Shown piece by piece: positions 53,026 through 64,000 of a stretch of 64,000 nucleotides of DNA (the first letter of the stretch is position 1; every line of letters begins with the position of its first letter). The notes beneath the pieces are model-generated. The model had not been told where the DNA came from. It did no database searches and saw only the letters and a list, made by a program, of their open reading frames with translations. The translations under genes and the position numbers were made by a program. Origin of the DNA: Megascapheus bottae (Eukaryota > Chordata > Mammalia > Rodentia > Geomyidae); the NCBI GenBank assembly GCA_024803745.1, contig JANJXV010000013.1:9672001-9736000 (forward strand), written 5' to 3'.

Positions 53026-53931
53026 ACAGTTTAGCCTTTATCCCCAGTGAATCTGCTAGTCTTTAATTGTCTCTTATCATAACCACCAGTGTTTCAGAGG
53101 AGCATTCCTTCAATTTGAGCTTTTCCATATTCTGTTGTAAATATAGTCAAGTCCTTTAAGGAGAAATCTGGACCTTTGTTTTATGATCTGCTTCTTTGCC
53201 TAGGCAAAATCTAGCAGGCAGGGCTCTAGTGCTACAGACATGGACAATAAATGTTTTGAGTGACTTCCTAGTTTAGGAGCTGAGTGCTCAGGAATGATTG
53301 TGACTGCAGTCTCAGGTTTCTTTGGCTGGACTTTCCTGGCCTGAAACCTATACCCTAAAAACTAGAGCCAGACTTTCCACCTAAAAACAAACAGACTCCT
53401 CTATGTTCTTGTCTGTGTCAGTCTGGATTGAAATTTCTACCATGCTAAACAGTGAATAGAATGGGAAAGAGTGAGCTGTGGTTTCCAAACCCTTGTCCTT
53501 GCTAAGTTGTAGTAGATTTTTAAAAATAATTTCTTCATTTGTTACATGCAAACCTTGTTTATTTTTTAAACCTGTTTTACTGAGGAGTAAGTCTGAGGAA
53601 CTTCCCAAACTACCATGCCAGAAGAGGGGAACAAAAAGGCTAATCAGATCTATTTTTTATCACAGTTATCCTCAGTTTCTTCTTTTATGAAATTGTGACT
53701 GTGTCTAACACTATACTTTAAGTTGTAAGGAGTAAGGAAATGACATCTGTGAAATTTCTGATAAGAAATAGGAAAACAGTGTACAAAAGCGTGCTAATAT
53801 AAAGGCATTTCTACTTTCCAAACTCGTACGTACTTTAGAAGTACATAACAGTTCCTGGACCTCAAAAGTCCCTGGGCCTTCTAAAGTTCAGAAATTCTGA
53901 AGTTCCTGGGCTTCAAAAATTTTGTGATTTT

Positions 53932-54113
53932 AGGGGCCGGGAGTTTAGTGTAGTGGTAGAGTGCTCACCTCGCATGCACTAAGACCTTGGTTCGATTCCT
54001 CAGTACCATACACATAGAAAAACAGCCAGAAGTGGTGCTGAGGCTCAAGTGGTAGAGCTCTAGCCTTGAGAAAGTCCAAGCTCAAGCCCAGGACTGGCAA
54101 AAAAAAAAAAAAA
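53932..54113 (+). mobile_element. IDL-Geo-type SINE, tail deleted
   Basis: The second module lacks about 20 bases ('aagtccaag' joins 'ctcaagcccagg'). Short flanking duplication TTGTGATT at 53922-53929 and 54114-54121. Confidence 0.88.
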
Positions 54114-55254
54114 TTGTGATTGTAAATTTTTATGTGAATGTAAGTTTTTCCACACATGATTTGAGTTCTCTTTGATACCTTCCTTTAAAAAAAATTACTC
54201 TTACCTGTTTTCTTTAAGCTTTTCAGATGTTACATGGGCTAATCCAAGTCAGATCTCTTTAAAGGAAAAAAAAAACAAACCTTCCCTTCTCTGATTCCTG
54301 CTATACTCTTGTATTCAGTTTCTCTTTAGCCTGTTTTTAACATTCATTTGCTCTTTAAAGATTTCTTGCACAACACTTTTGTTTCCACATCCAGATTGTA
54401 TAAGTGTTTAGGAAAGAAATGTGCCCTACAGCTCATTTAACTATTTTGTTGATTAATCTTTCCTTTCTTAGCCTGATAAGACTTTCAGCCTTAGTAATAT
54501 TTATTATTCCTGTTGTGGATGTCTATTTCTATTAAAGAGGCCCAGTTTGTGCATGTGGAAAATGCCTGACCCTAGAATACATCTAGGAAGGCTAGACCTT
54601 AGTCTTATTCTTCTGTAATCTTTGAAATTTTGGTTCTGTGCATTACTCTGACCAAAACACCTAGAGAACAACTTAAAAGGATGTTTTAGTCTATGATCTT
54701 TGGATCCACGGCAGAGCACCATGGCAGTGGGAACATGTGGCATAGGCAGCTTACCTCATGGTAGATAGGAAACAGAGAGAGAAAGAAAGGGACTGGGGAC
54801 CGAGTGTAACCTTCAAAGTCATGGCCCCAGTGACCTAATTTTTCCAACTAGTTCTCATTTCTGAAGTTTTCACCTTCTCTCCAAATACTATCACTAGCCT
54901 TTAATGCATGAACCTGTGTGATACATTCCATTTTACCCTTGAGTCATGACTCCAGCCCCTTTTTGCATTGGTTATTTTAGAGGTTGGTAAGATTACAAGC
55001 ATGAGACACTATATCCATCTTGGGCTCTTGTATTCTGTCATGGAGACTCCACCCTAGCAAATTTTATCTAATGTCAGTTACTTCCTAAAGGTCCCAGCGC
55101 TAAATGCTTTAGTGGGATTAAGTTTTCACCCTCTCAGTACTTCACAGTGGAGATTGAATTTCAGCATGTGACACCTTGAGGAACAAACTCAAATCATATC
55201 CAACTCATTGCATAAGCAAAGGAATAACATAAATCAGTTTTCTAAAACTTTTTG

Positions 55255-55495
55255 CTGGTATTGAAGCTTGAACTCAGGGCCTCATATACTTACTTGGCTT
55301 TTGAATCATGGCTGCCACTTTACCACATGAGCAAAAACCTCCACTTCAAGGATTGTTTTTGGTTTGTTTGTTAATTATTTGGGGGTAAGTCTCTTGGAAT
55401 TGACTCTTTGGTCCCAAACCCATGATTCTCAGATCTCAGTTTCCTGAGTATCTACGATTACAGATACAAACCACCAGTGCCCAACTAATCACTAT
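55255..55495 (-). mobile_element. B1-head/Geo-tail SINE
   Basis: 'attgaagcttgaactcaggg', 'gattctcagatctcagtttc', 'accaccagtgcccaactaat'. Confidence 0.7.
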
Positions 55496-55679
55496 TCCAG
55501 GAAGTGAGAAAATATTAAAGAGAAGAAACCAGTTAAAAGTCTAATGCTATAATCTAGCAGGCTATATAATGATTTAAAACAGAATTGAAGTGATAGATCA
55601 TAAAATGTTCATTGGAGCCAGCATTTATGTAGTAGTTGATGGCTAATCTTTGCTAAAAATCTTTGATCTTTTTTCCTTT

Positions 55680-55912
55680 TTTTGGGGGGTGGTGGTGGCA
55701 GTGGGCGTGTAGTCCTGGAGCTTAAACTCAGGGCTGGGTGCTGTCCTAAGCTTTTCTGTGCATTTAGTGCTCTGAGCATTTGCTCCACTTTTGACATTTC
55801 GGTAGTTAATTTGATAGTTAATTTTCCTGCTTAGGTTGGCTTTGAACTGTGATCCTTATACCTCAGCCTCCTGAGTAATTAGGATTACAGGCATGAGCCA
55901 TGGCGTCTAGCT
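55680..55912 (-). mobile_element. B1-head/Geo-tail SINE
   Basis: 'gtcctggagcttaaactcag', then 'ggttggctttgaactgtgat' and 'attacaggcatgagccatgg'. The tail module is shortened. Confidence 0.75.
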
Positions 55913-56100
55913 CTTTGAACTTTTAATAAGGAGAAAATATATTTTTCTATAAAGTTATTTTCATTTCTAACTAGTTGAAAAATAGATTTTTTTCCCTTTT
56001 AACTTGAACTTTCATGTTGCTAGTTTGAGCACTAGAATTCAAATAAGTAGTCATAAAGTTAAAGAAAATGTCAACTTCATAAGCCTTTTGAGCTTTTACC

Positions 56101-56316
56101 TTTTTTTTGTTTTTTGTTTTTTGTTTTTGGACAGTCATGGGGCTTGAACTCAGAGCCCAGGCACTGTCCTTGAGCTTTCTCAAGGCTAGGGCTGTACAAC
56201 TTGAGCCACAAGTACCACTTCTGGCTTTTTCTGTGTCTGTGGTACCAAGGAATCAAACCCAGGGCTTTGTGCATGTTAGGTAAGCACTCTACCACTAGGC
56301 CATGTTCCCAGCCCCT
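56101..56316 (-). mobile_element. IDL-Geo-type SINE
   Basis: Antisense copy with a (TTTTTTG)n tail. Flanks 'tgagcttttac' and 'tgagcttatac' look like its target duplication. Confidence 0.88.
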
Positions 56317-56497
56317 GAGCTTATACTTGTTAGGGCCAGGGCTAGATAATCATTTGGGGGAGTGAGTTTTTATAGAAACTATTAATATTGTGGATATGGT
56401 CTTTTGTAGGAGGTACTCCATGGCAATGTTGACTTCAAGAGATACCTTGACTCCCTCCAAATTATACTAGTCCTTAGTAGATATCACCACAATGGTA

Positions 56498-56517
56498 AAA
56501 AAAAAAAAAAAAAAAAA
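56498..56517 (+). repeat. Poly(A) tract
   Basis: About 20 adenines, without a SINE or L1 body in front that I can recognise. Confidence 0.9.
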
Positions 56518-57599
56518 TCAGTGTTTCTTACAGTGTCTTATCCTTATGCACCACAGCAGGAACTATCTTTTTAGTAAGTACTGGCTGAGAACACTTTAAT
56601 ATTTGGGAAAGAGGTAAGAGATCTAAAACTAGCTGTCATAGAAATTTGGTAGGATTTAGGGTGCATAGTGTAGCTTCATTTTAAAGTATTTATTAATAGA
56701 GTTACCTACTGTGCTCATAGGGGTGGTAAAGTCATTTGGGAAGTTGGGGCTAAGTGACTTGAAGCCTTAACTCTGGAAAGTAGTTTTCTTTTATGAAGGA
56801 AAGAGCTGGAGAATAGAACCATGTTGTAACCATCTTATAACTAACCATTCTTATAACTAATAAGCCAAAATTAGTATTTTTGAGTGATATGTAACAAAAT
56901 GGCACATGTCACATTAGGAATAAATTTTTTGTTGTTTTCTGACCTTATATTGTGTTTCTTCCCTTGCTTTTTTGCCTAGCCATCTTCTAATCTAGAGTTA
57001 ACAGGCACCTTTTCTTGTTCTGTTTCTCTCAGACTATCCAGCTGGAAGGCAGACTGTTTACAAATAGTCTGAGCTAATAGCATCCTTTCCTGCTGATGGA
57101 ATATTTGCCAAAATGAAACCTTTCTCAGGACTGAGTGGGTGTTCTGGTTTGTGGGTGTTCTGGAATGTAATTGGACTTTTATTTTAAGAACGATTATTTT
57201 CATTCCAAAGTTCAGTATATACTAAGATATTAATTTGTAGTAGTTGGAAAATATGGAAATATAAACTAGAACCTGGACATTGGAAATTGTTAATCAGTGA
57301 AAGGCCTGTGTACATGGATTATAACTAACAGGAAAATCCTGAACTGTCATAACTAGCAAAGTAGAATTCAGTTTACTGAGCCTGTTTTTCTTGGCTTTAG
57401 TTGTTATGTATGAGATGTAGTCTGATGGCATGCAAGAGTAATTTCTTTAGCAATGATAGCAACCCTATTTGAGATACAGCTTTATAGGGAATATGAAACT
57501 ACCAAACCACAAATCTTTGGAGACTGTGTAACTGATTTAGTCCCTGTATTTTGTTTTATAGGATTAGAATCCCTGACTTTGGAATGATACACTATAGAA

Positions 57600-57797
57600 A
57601 TTTTTTTTTTCCCCAATCCTGGGGCTGAACCCGATAGTGCTCTATCTACCACTTGAGTTACAGCTCCATTCTGGCTTTTTTGATAGTTAATTGCAAATAA
57701 GAATCTCACAGACTTCGTCCTGTCCTGGCTGGAGTTGAACTGCAATCTCAGCCTCCTGAATAGCTAGGATTACAGTGTGAGCCACCAGTACCCAGTT
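57600..57797 (-). mobile_element. B1-head/Geo-tail SINE
   Basis: Poly(T), then 'cttgagttacagctccattc', 'tgcaaataagaatctcacag', 'ctcagcctcctgaatagcta'. Confidence 0.8.
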
Positions 57798-57824
57798 GCA
57801 ATGATAGACTTTTTAAAAAGCATT

Positions 57825-58017
57825 GAGTTTGTCCTAGTGGTGGAGTGCTTGCCTAGCATGCATGAAGACCCAGGTTCTATTCCTCAATCCCACATACATA
57901 GGGGAAAAAAAGCCAGAAATGGTGCTGTGACTCAAGTGGAAGAGCTCTGGCCTTGAGAAAGCCCAAGGACAGTGCTCATGCCCTGAGCTGAAGCCCAGGA
58001 CTGGCAAAAAAAAAAAA
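57825..58017 (+). mobile_element. IDL-Geo-type SINE
   Basis: Head lacks the first bases. Flanked by 'aaaaagcatt' on the left and 'aaaagcatt' after the tail, a likely target duplication. Confidence 0.88.
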
Positions 58018-58146
58018 AAAAAAAGCATTCTGAGTACTATTAGAAAGGTATTAGAAACTTAGAAACCTGGATTCTAGTACTATGTTTACCAAAACACTAA
58101 TTAATTAGTTGAGTGTAAAGTTGGCCTAACAGTGCTTACCTGTTTA

Positions 58147-58348
58147 TTTTTTTTCTCTTGCCAGTCCTGGAGAGTGATCTCAGTGTCTGGGCCCTGTCCT
58201 TTAGCTTCTTTTGCTCAAGGTTAGCACTCCACCACTTGAGCTACAGCATCACTTCTGGCCCTTTCTGTTTATGTGGTACTGAGGAATCAAATCCAGGACT
58301 TCATGCATGCTAGGCAAGCTCTCTACCACTAAGCCACATTCCCAGCAC
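58147..58348 (-). mobile_element. IDL-Geo-type SINE
   Basis: Diverged antisense copy flanked by 'acagtgctta' on both sides (about 58130 and 58348). Confidence 0.82.
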
Positions 58349-59262
58349 AGTGCTTAACACTTTTAAGGGATAGACTTTGTTACAAAAGAAAAGAGTTTAA
58401 AGTCTCTTTTAACTCAAAGATCTGTATTGTGAAAGGGTTAGCTTCATTATAGGCCCTTAATTGGAATAAAATTAGAACATTCACTGGTCATGTGCACACA
58501 GATGGTAAGCATTTTCCTTTTTCTTCATGGTCTTAGTTTAAAGGAAATTATAGCGTGGGATAAACAGAATGTGTTTGGTTTTAGACCTTTTAAGGTAATA
58601 TGGCAAGCTTCAAGTTTATGCATTCTTCTGTTCTTAACTTTTCAAGTCTTGGACTATGAGTTGATGGAAAGTGAGGAGAATGTGAGAGTGAGGATACAAA
58701 GTAGGTGGAAAAATAAAAGGGGGGTAAAATAGATGTGAGTACTTTGGTGATTATGGACCTCAAGTAAGTTTCTCATCATTGACACATTATTTTCTCCCAT
58801 CCAGATAACTGCTTCTTGCTGTCTCCTTGCTATGTGTTTTACATGGGGACAGAACAGATTTATGTGGGTCTTCCTATTATCTACCTTGAGATTATGAACT
58901 ACCTAGCTGTATTTGTTCTACTGTAAGAACAGATAATATTCTCTTGGAAATCCTCAAAGAAGCAGGGAGGATTTTAGATCTCCATGATAGAAAATTCCCT
59001 GGGCTACACACACTTACAATGTTTTTGGTTGTTCTTAGTTTTCTATTTCTTGGCTATGATAATTTTGTCCTCCAATGAAAGCTAGCAAAGTTTTATTTCT
59101 ATGGTACATTTTAACAAAAAGCTGAGATGCATTGTGTTGCTGTGATACATTTTATAAGATGGAGAAAGAAAAACTGAGTCAGATTAGAATGGAAGAGAAT
59201 TCACTGAGGTTTCAAATGTTGTTCCCCCCCCCCAAAAATGTGTTATACTTTTACATAAAATC

Positions 59263-60377
59263 ATTTTTTCCATATATTTTTAATTGTAATTAATAGAAGG
59301 GTTACATTATATTCACCAGCTAGACGGTGCATTATTTCACAAACATTGATATCCTTTCTCATATCTTGGTCCCCGTTTCCCTCCTCCCACCCCCGCCCCT
59401 CATCTTGTTTTCTCCCCTTCCCTATCAGATTTCAAATAACCAAATGAGCATATATACAATATATCAGATAACAAGGTGAAATACTGTAACAATATGAGAT
59501 AACCAAGCAAAAGAGATGAGAGATAACATAGAACATTAAGGACAACAATCACTCATTATATGACTTTTGTTTCTATATCCTGGAGGTCCTTTCATTTAGC
59601 ATCATACTACATGGCCTTATGTATCTAGGTTTTGTAAATCTCTGGTATGAGAGCCCAAGGTTTCTACTGATTATGACAAATGAGGGAAACCATTGGGCCT
59701 ATGTTCCTTTGAGTCTGGCTTACTTCACTTAATAAGAGTTTTTCTAAGTCTTTCCATTTCCTTACAAATGGAGCACTGTCGTTGTTTCTGACAGCAGCCT
59801 AGAATTCCATTGTGTATAAATACCACATCTTGTTGATCCACTCATCAACTGAGGGGCATCTAGGTTGGTTCCATATGTTTGCTGTGGTAAATAGTGCTGC
59901 AATGAACACCATGTGCTAGTGGATTTAGTATGTCCTTGTTTCTGGATGGTTAGGTAAATGCCAAGTAGTGGAATTGCTGGGTCATAGGGAGTCTATATTT
60001 AGTCTTTTGAGGAACTGCCATACTGCTTTTCATAATGGTTGAGTTTGCACTCCCACCAACAGTGTAGTAGTGATCCCTCCTGGCCACATCCCCTCCAGCA
60101 TCTGTTGTTACTAGATTTCTTGATCCTGGCCATTCTAACTGGAGTGAGGTAGAATCTTAAGAGTTGTTTTGATTTGCATTTGTTTTATGGCCAGAGATGT
60201 TGAGCATTTCTTCATGTGCCCATAGGACATTCTTATTTCTTCTTCAGAGAAGACTCTCTTTAAGTCTTTGAACCATCTTTTAATGGGATGGTTGTTTCTT
60301 TAGAGATCAGTCTTGGAGTGATTCAGTTTTTTTGAGCTGTTGATATATTTTAGATATGAGGCCTTTGTCCATTGTTG
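59263..60377 (-). mobile_element. 5'-truncated L1 with 17-bp target duplication
   Basis: Younger-type 3' UTR and ORF2 C-terminal region, truncated just after 'gatatgaggcctttgtcca'. Perfect duplication TACTTTTACATAAAATC at 59246-59262 and 60378-60394. A classic L1 retrotransposition product. Confidence 0.95.
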
Positions 60378-60667
60378 TACTTTTACATAAAATCTTATAC
60401 TGGGAGTCTGTACATAAACATGACTAGAATGAAGAATGGGATTGAAGAGAACAGGGCTTAGAAATGTGAAAAACAGAAAAAAAAAAAGTTCTTGAATGCT
60501 AGTTTTAGAGCTCCTCTAGAGGGGCATTAAGAGGTTTCTAGTACTATTTTCAGAAAAGTCAGAATTGCAGTTTTATAAAGATTATTCTGGAGGTTTGAGG
60601 CTTGATTGAGAGATTTGTGAATTTGGAAGATAATGAGGTTTTATCTGCAATTTCTTTTACGTGAACA

Positions 60668-60902
60668 GCCTTTTTTTTGGTGGGGGTCAGTCATGGGGCT
60701 TGAACTCTAGACCTGGGTACTGTCTCTGTGCTCTTCAGCTGAAGGCTAGTAGTACTCTACCACTTTGAGCCACAGTGTCATTTCTGGTTCTCTGGTGGTG
60801 AGTTAGAGATGAGTCTTATGGACTCTCCTTCCCTGGTTGGCTTTGAACCATGATCCTCACATCTCAGCTTGGATTACAGGCGTGAGCCACCAGCACCCAC
60901 CT
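60668..60902 (-). mobile_element. B1-head/Geo-tail SINE
   Basis: 'tcatggggcttgaactctag', 'gctcttcagctgaaggctag', 'gattacaggcgtgagccacc'. Confidence 0.85.
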
Positions 60903-61469
60903 TGGGACACCTATTTATTAAGGCTTTATTTGGGATTTTGGTTAGATTATACTCTCTCTTATGTTATATGTATGTGTGAGGGGGAAGACTTTATTGGCCT
61001 AGTAATGCCCCAAATCCCTTCATACTGAAATATTTATTATAAAGGACCCCAAAATACTCAATATAAACAGCTTCAGAGAAGTAAAAATTCATTTTTGCTC
61101 AGTTTCCCAAGGGTCTTCTGAGGAATAATATGACGGTAGTCGTCACAAAGGAATTCTCTTTGTGATGATTAACTGAGCTGCACACGTTCCCTCAAATGTA
61201 TTAGATATCTCAGAAGAAACATTAGAGGAAAACGAAGTGTTTTTTTTCTGGTTGCAATATATTTAGAAACTGAATTTTTTCCAAGGAGAAATATTCTATG
61301 ATTTATTGCTAGATAATATGCTTTAGAACATTCAAGGAATGTTTTGAATGGTATGAGAATTAAGTCTGATTTGTTCCTTGATATTCACTCGTTTTTAATA
61401 CACATCTAATTCTGAAGGCTGTAGGCACAGTTATAAAATTTTTACTATTATAGTTTTGTTCTCTTGAAG

Positions 61470-62118
61470 GAGTTATAGAAGGGAGTTTTAGTTCAACATG
61501 TCATTTCATGTCACGATATCTTGAACAATGGGACCCTTTTCATCCTTCTGTTCCATTTCTCTCAACCCCACCTCAAATTTCCTGGCTCCCATTTCATACA
61601 TATTTTGAATATATTACTGCATTTTCTCCCACATTCATCTACCCCTTTCCCATTGATCTCAAACCCCTCCCCCTTCTAGTACCAGCTGTCCTGGTGGTCA
61701 TTTTGTTAGACTGTTACTTGTTTGAAAGAGTTACAACGTTGGAATCTTCCCTTTCACATACCATACTTCAGCCATTATTTTTGTGTATATATGCACATGA
61801 CCTATGTATATACATATGTATTTATAAATTAACCGTGTCCTTTGTGTTTCTGAACCTAACATAGCATAATTTTTAGAGGTGGAACCATTCTTTACAAATG
61901 ACATTTTTCCTAGATGAATAAAATTCAAATATATATATATATATATATATATATGCATTTTCCCGATCAGTTTCTCCATTCAAGGGCATCTAGGCTGTTT
62001 CCATAACCTGACTATGACTCGTGTAATGATTAAGATTGTTGTATAAGTGGCTTTACTGTGCTCTAGTGATCATAGGGTGGTTATATAAGTTTTTCTGAGG
62101 AATCTCCAAGCTCTTCTC
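61470..62118 (-). mobile_element. Old L1 3' end, antisense
   Basis: Same third L1 3' UTR type as 48080: 'agagttacaacgttggaatc', then ORF2 end wording 'caagggcatctaggctgttt'. A TA run lies at 61931-61955. Confidence 0.65.
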
Positions 62119-62133
62119 AAAAAATCTTTTTAA

Positions 62134-62480
62134 TTTAGAGACATAAGGCCAATAGTATGACACTGAATGTAAGGACCTCCAGGATAGGGAAACAAAAGCC
62201 ATATAATGAGTGATTGTTGTCCTTAATGTACTGTGTTATCTCTTATCTCTTTTGCTATCCCTTGGTTATCTCATATTGTTACAATATTTCACCTTGTTAT
62301 CTGATATATTTTATATGTGCTTAATTGGTTATTTGAAATTGGATAGGGAAGGAGGGAAATCAAGATGAGTTGCGGGGGAGGGAAATGGGGACCATGTCAT
62401 AAGAAAGGGTATCAATGTATGTGAAGTAATGCACCTTCTATCTGGTGAATATAATGTAACCCTTCTATTAATTACAATTA
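62134..62480 (+). mobile_element. L1 3' end, sense, with target duplication
   Basis: Younger-type 3' UTR only, flanked by AAAAAATCTTTTTAA at 62119-62133 and 62481-62495. It is the only L1 piece I see in the NARS2 introns in the same orientation as the gene. Confidence 0.93.
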
Positions 62481-62508
62481 AAAAAATCTTTTTAAGATAC
62501 TGTTAGTA

Positions 62509-62708
62509 GAGCCAAAAGTGTGGCCTAGTGGTAGAATGCTTGCCTATCATACACAAAGCCCTAGGTTCCATTCCTTGGTACCACATACACAGAAAAGGCC
62601 AGAAATGGTGTTGTGGTTCAAGTGGTAGAGTGCTAGCCTTGAGAAAGCCTAAGGACAGTGCTCAGGCCCTGAGTTCAAGCCCTAGGACTGGCCAAAAAAA
62701 AAAAATCT
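62509..62708 (+). mobile_element. IDL-Geo-type SINE with target duplication
   Basis: Complete dimer flanked by TGTTAGTA at 62501-62508 and 62709-62716. Confidence 0.92.
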
Positions 62709-63031
62709 TGTTAGTATAAGCATCTCTATGATCAATATGTTCTATTCTTCATTTGTCAAGAGAGAGTTTTCATTTCTATCAATCTCAATCAGTGTAGCCA
62801 GTGGCAAGATGAAGAACTCCTCAGGTAGAGTGCATGGAGTACCAGGAAGCTGAGAAAAATGGTTGTGAGCTTTTGGTGTGATCTTTTCTCTAGCTTCTTT
62901 ATTGCAAAAAAGGAGATTCCCCAGAAATAACCTTTCTTCCAGTACTAGAGGTTTGGGGATTGAACTCAAGGCCTAATGCTTGCTAGAAAGGTACTTTACT
63001 ACATATGAGCAGTTACCTCTATACATTTTTT

Positions 63032-63163
63032 TAATATTTTTTATTGTAATTAATAAAAGGGTTACATGATATTTGCCAGATAGAAGGTGCATTAATTCAC
63101 ATACATTGATACCCTTTCACATGTCTTGGTACCCATTACCCTCCCCCCCACACCCTCCAACTA
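63032..63163 (-). mobile_element. Very short L1 3' end, copy 1
   Basis: About 130 bases of 3' UTR with the variant 'acatgatatttgccagat'. Flanks 'ctatacatttttt' on both sides are a likely target duplication. Confidence 0.85.
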
Positions 63164-63185
63164 TACATTTTTTGAATTGGGTGTT

Positions 63186-63398
63186 TCTTTTTTTGTTTGT
63201 TTGTTTGTTTGTTATTTAAAAATTCTTTTTTTCTTTTCTTTTCTTTTTTTTTATTGTAATTAGTAAAAGGGTTACATGATATTTGCCAGATAAAAGGTGC
63301 ATTAATTCACATACATTGATACCCTTTCACATGTCTTGGTACCCATTTCCCTCCCCCCCCCACACCCCCCACCCATCTTGGTTTTCCCCCCTTTGAAT
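63186..63398 (-). mobile_element. Very short L1 3' end, copy 2
   Basis: Nearly the same 3' UTR piece as copy 1, with a long T/TTTG-rich tail. Flanks 'tttgaattgggtg' on both sides are a likely target duplication. Confidence 0.82.
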
Positions 63399-63597
63399 TG
63401 GGTGCTTTCAAAGTAGTGTCCCAGTTGATGGGTAGGTTTCCCCATGTCACTGGGGATGTCAGGAGAATGTCACTGTGCCCAGCCATTACTTGATATTGAC
63501 CCTTATGAACACTTTTACCCAGGCTGACCTCAAACCATGATCTCTTTTTCCCAAGTACCTAGGATTATATAGGCTTGAGTCAAAAAAAACTGGATTG

Positions 63598-63832
63598 AAG
63601 CCTGGTGAGGTGGCTCATGCCTGTAATCCTAGCTACTCAAGAGGCTGAGATCTAAGGATCAAGGTTCAAAACCAGCCCTTTCAGAAAAGGACCTGTGACT
63701 TTTATCTCCAGTTAACCCCTAGAAAATGGGAAGTGGGGCATGACTTAAGGGTAGGGTGGTAGCCTTGAGCTGAAGAGCTCAGGGACAGCACTTAGGCTGA
63801 GTTCAAGCCCCCTGACCCACCAAAAAAAAAGA
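63598..63832 (+). mobile_element. B1-head/Geo-tail SINE
   Basis: 'catgcctgtaatcctagcta', linker 'gacttttatctccagttaac', tail 'gagctgaagagctcagggac', A-tail. Confidence 0.87.
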
Positions 63833-64000
63833 CTGGATTCAGGAAAAGATTTTTTTTAAGAACAGTTTACAAAAATGGGTCAAAGACCCCTATGCAAGAC
63901 TTGAAATTACTACCTGGAGTAGAAGAAACATTAGAACTTACTGGAATAGTCAAGAACTTTCTGAGCATAATTCAGCTCCTGCTGTTCAACTGGCACCCTA

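Larger units (their letters stand above)
47861..64000 (+). other. NARS2: NARS2 intron 5 (incomplete)
   Basis: At least 16.1 kb. I looked for an exon resuming the AsnRS sequence and found none. Stretches with no recognised feature: 50085-50600, 53040-53930, 54120-55250, 56330-57590, 58355-59245, 60905-61470 and 63840-64000. Confidence 0.85.

Overview
This is a window of mammalian nuclear DNA, almost certainly from a rodent. It is AT-rich, has one CpG island, contains intron-split coding sequence, and is dense in L1 LINEs and short SINEs. Many SINEs are dimers: a tRNA-Ala/ID-like head joined to a second module that ends in an A-tail. That design matches the IDL-Geo SINEs described from kangaroo rats, pocket mice and pocket gophers (Geomyoidea). 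Other SINEs have a B1/7SL-like head on a very similar second module. I therefore infer a geomyoid rodent (suborder Castorimorpha), but no species is proven here.

The only real protein-coding gene I recognise is NARS2, mitochondrial asparaginyl-tRNA synthetase, on the + strand. A CpG-island promoter lies at about 27.0-27.65 kb. Five coding exons are visible at 27488-27628, 31677-31786, 36451-36571, 39309-39449 and 47780-47860. They join in frame to about 198 residues: the mitochondrial presequence, the OB-fold anticodon-binding domain and the start of the class II catalytic core. The rest of the catalytic domain must lie beyond 64000. Intron 2 appears to use a GC donor, with an antisense L1 only 21 bases inside it.

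From 1 to about 27 kb is intergenic DNA: old and younger L1 pieces on both strands, SINEs, microsatellites, and a dead processed copy of SPRYD7 at about 5.04-5.69 kb on the - strand. From 27.6 to 64 kb are NARS2 introns 1 to 5. These hold about 15 recognisable L1 pieces, nearly all antisense to the gene. They also hold two solo LTRs of class II (ERVK/IAP-like) type with 6-bp target duplications, ancient MIR and L2 fragments, and many SINEs with readable target-site duplications.

I found no CRISPR array, operon, tRNA gene, or undescribed multi-gene system. The points most worth a second look are the GC-AG intron, the exchange of one SINE module between two head types, a recurring insertion point inside one SINE family, the strand bias of intronic L1s, and a cluster of CRE-like sites in the promoter. 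Repeat boundaries are approximate (about 10-30 bases) except where a target-site duplication is stated. All family assignments are from reading the sequence, not from a database search.
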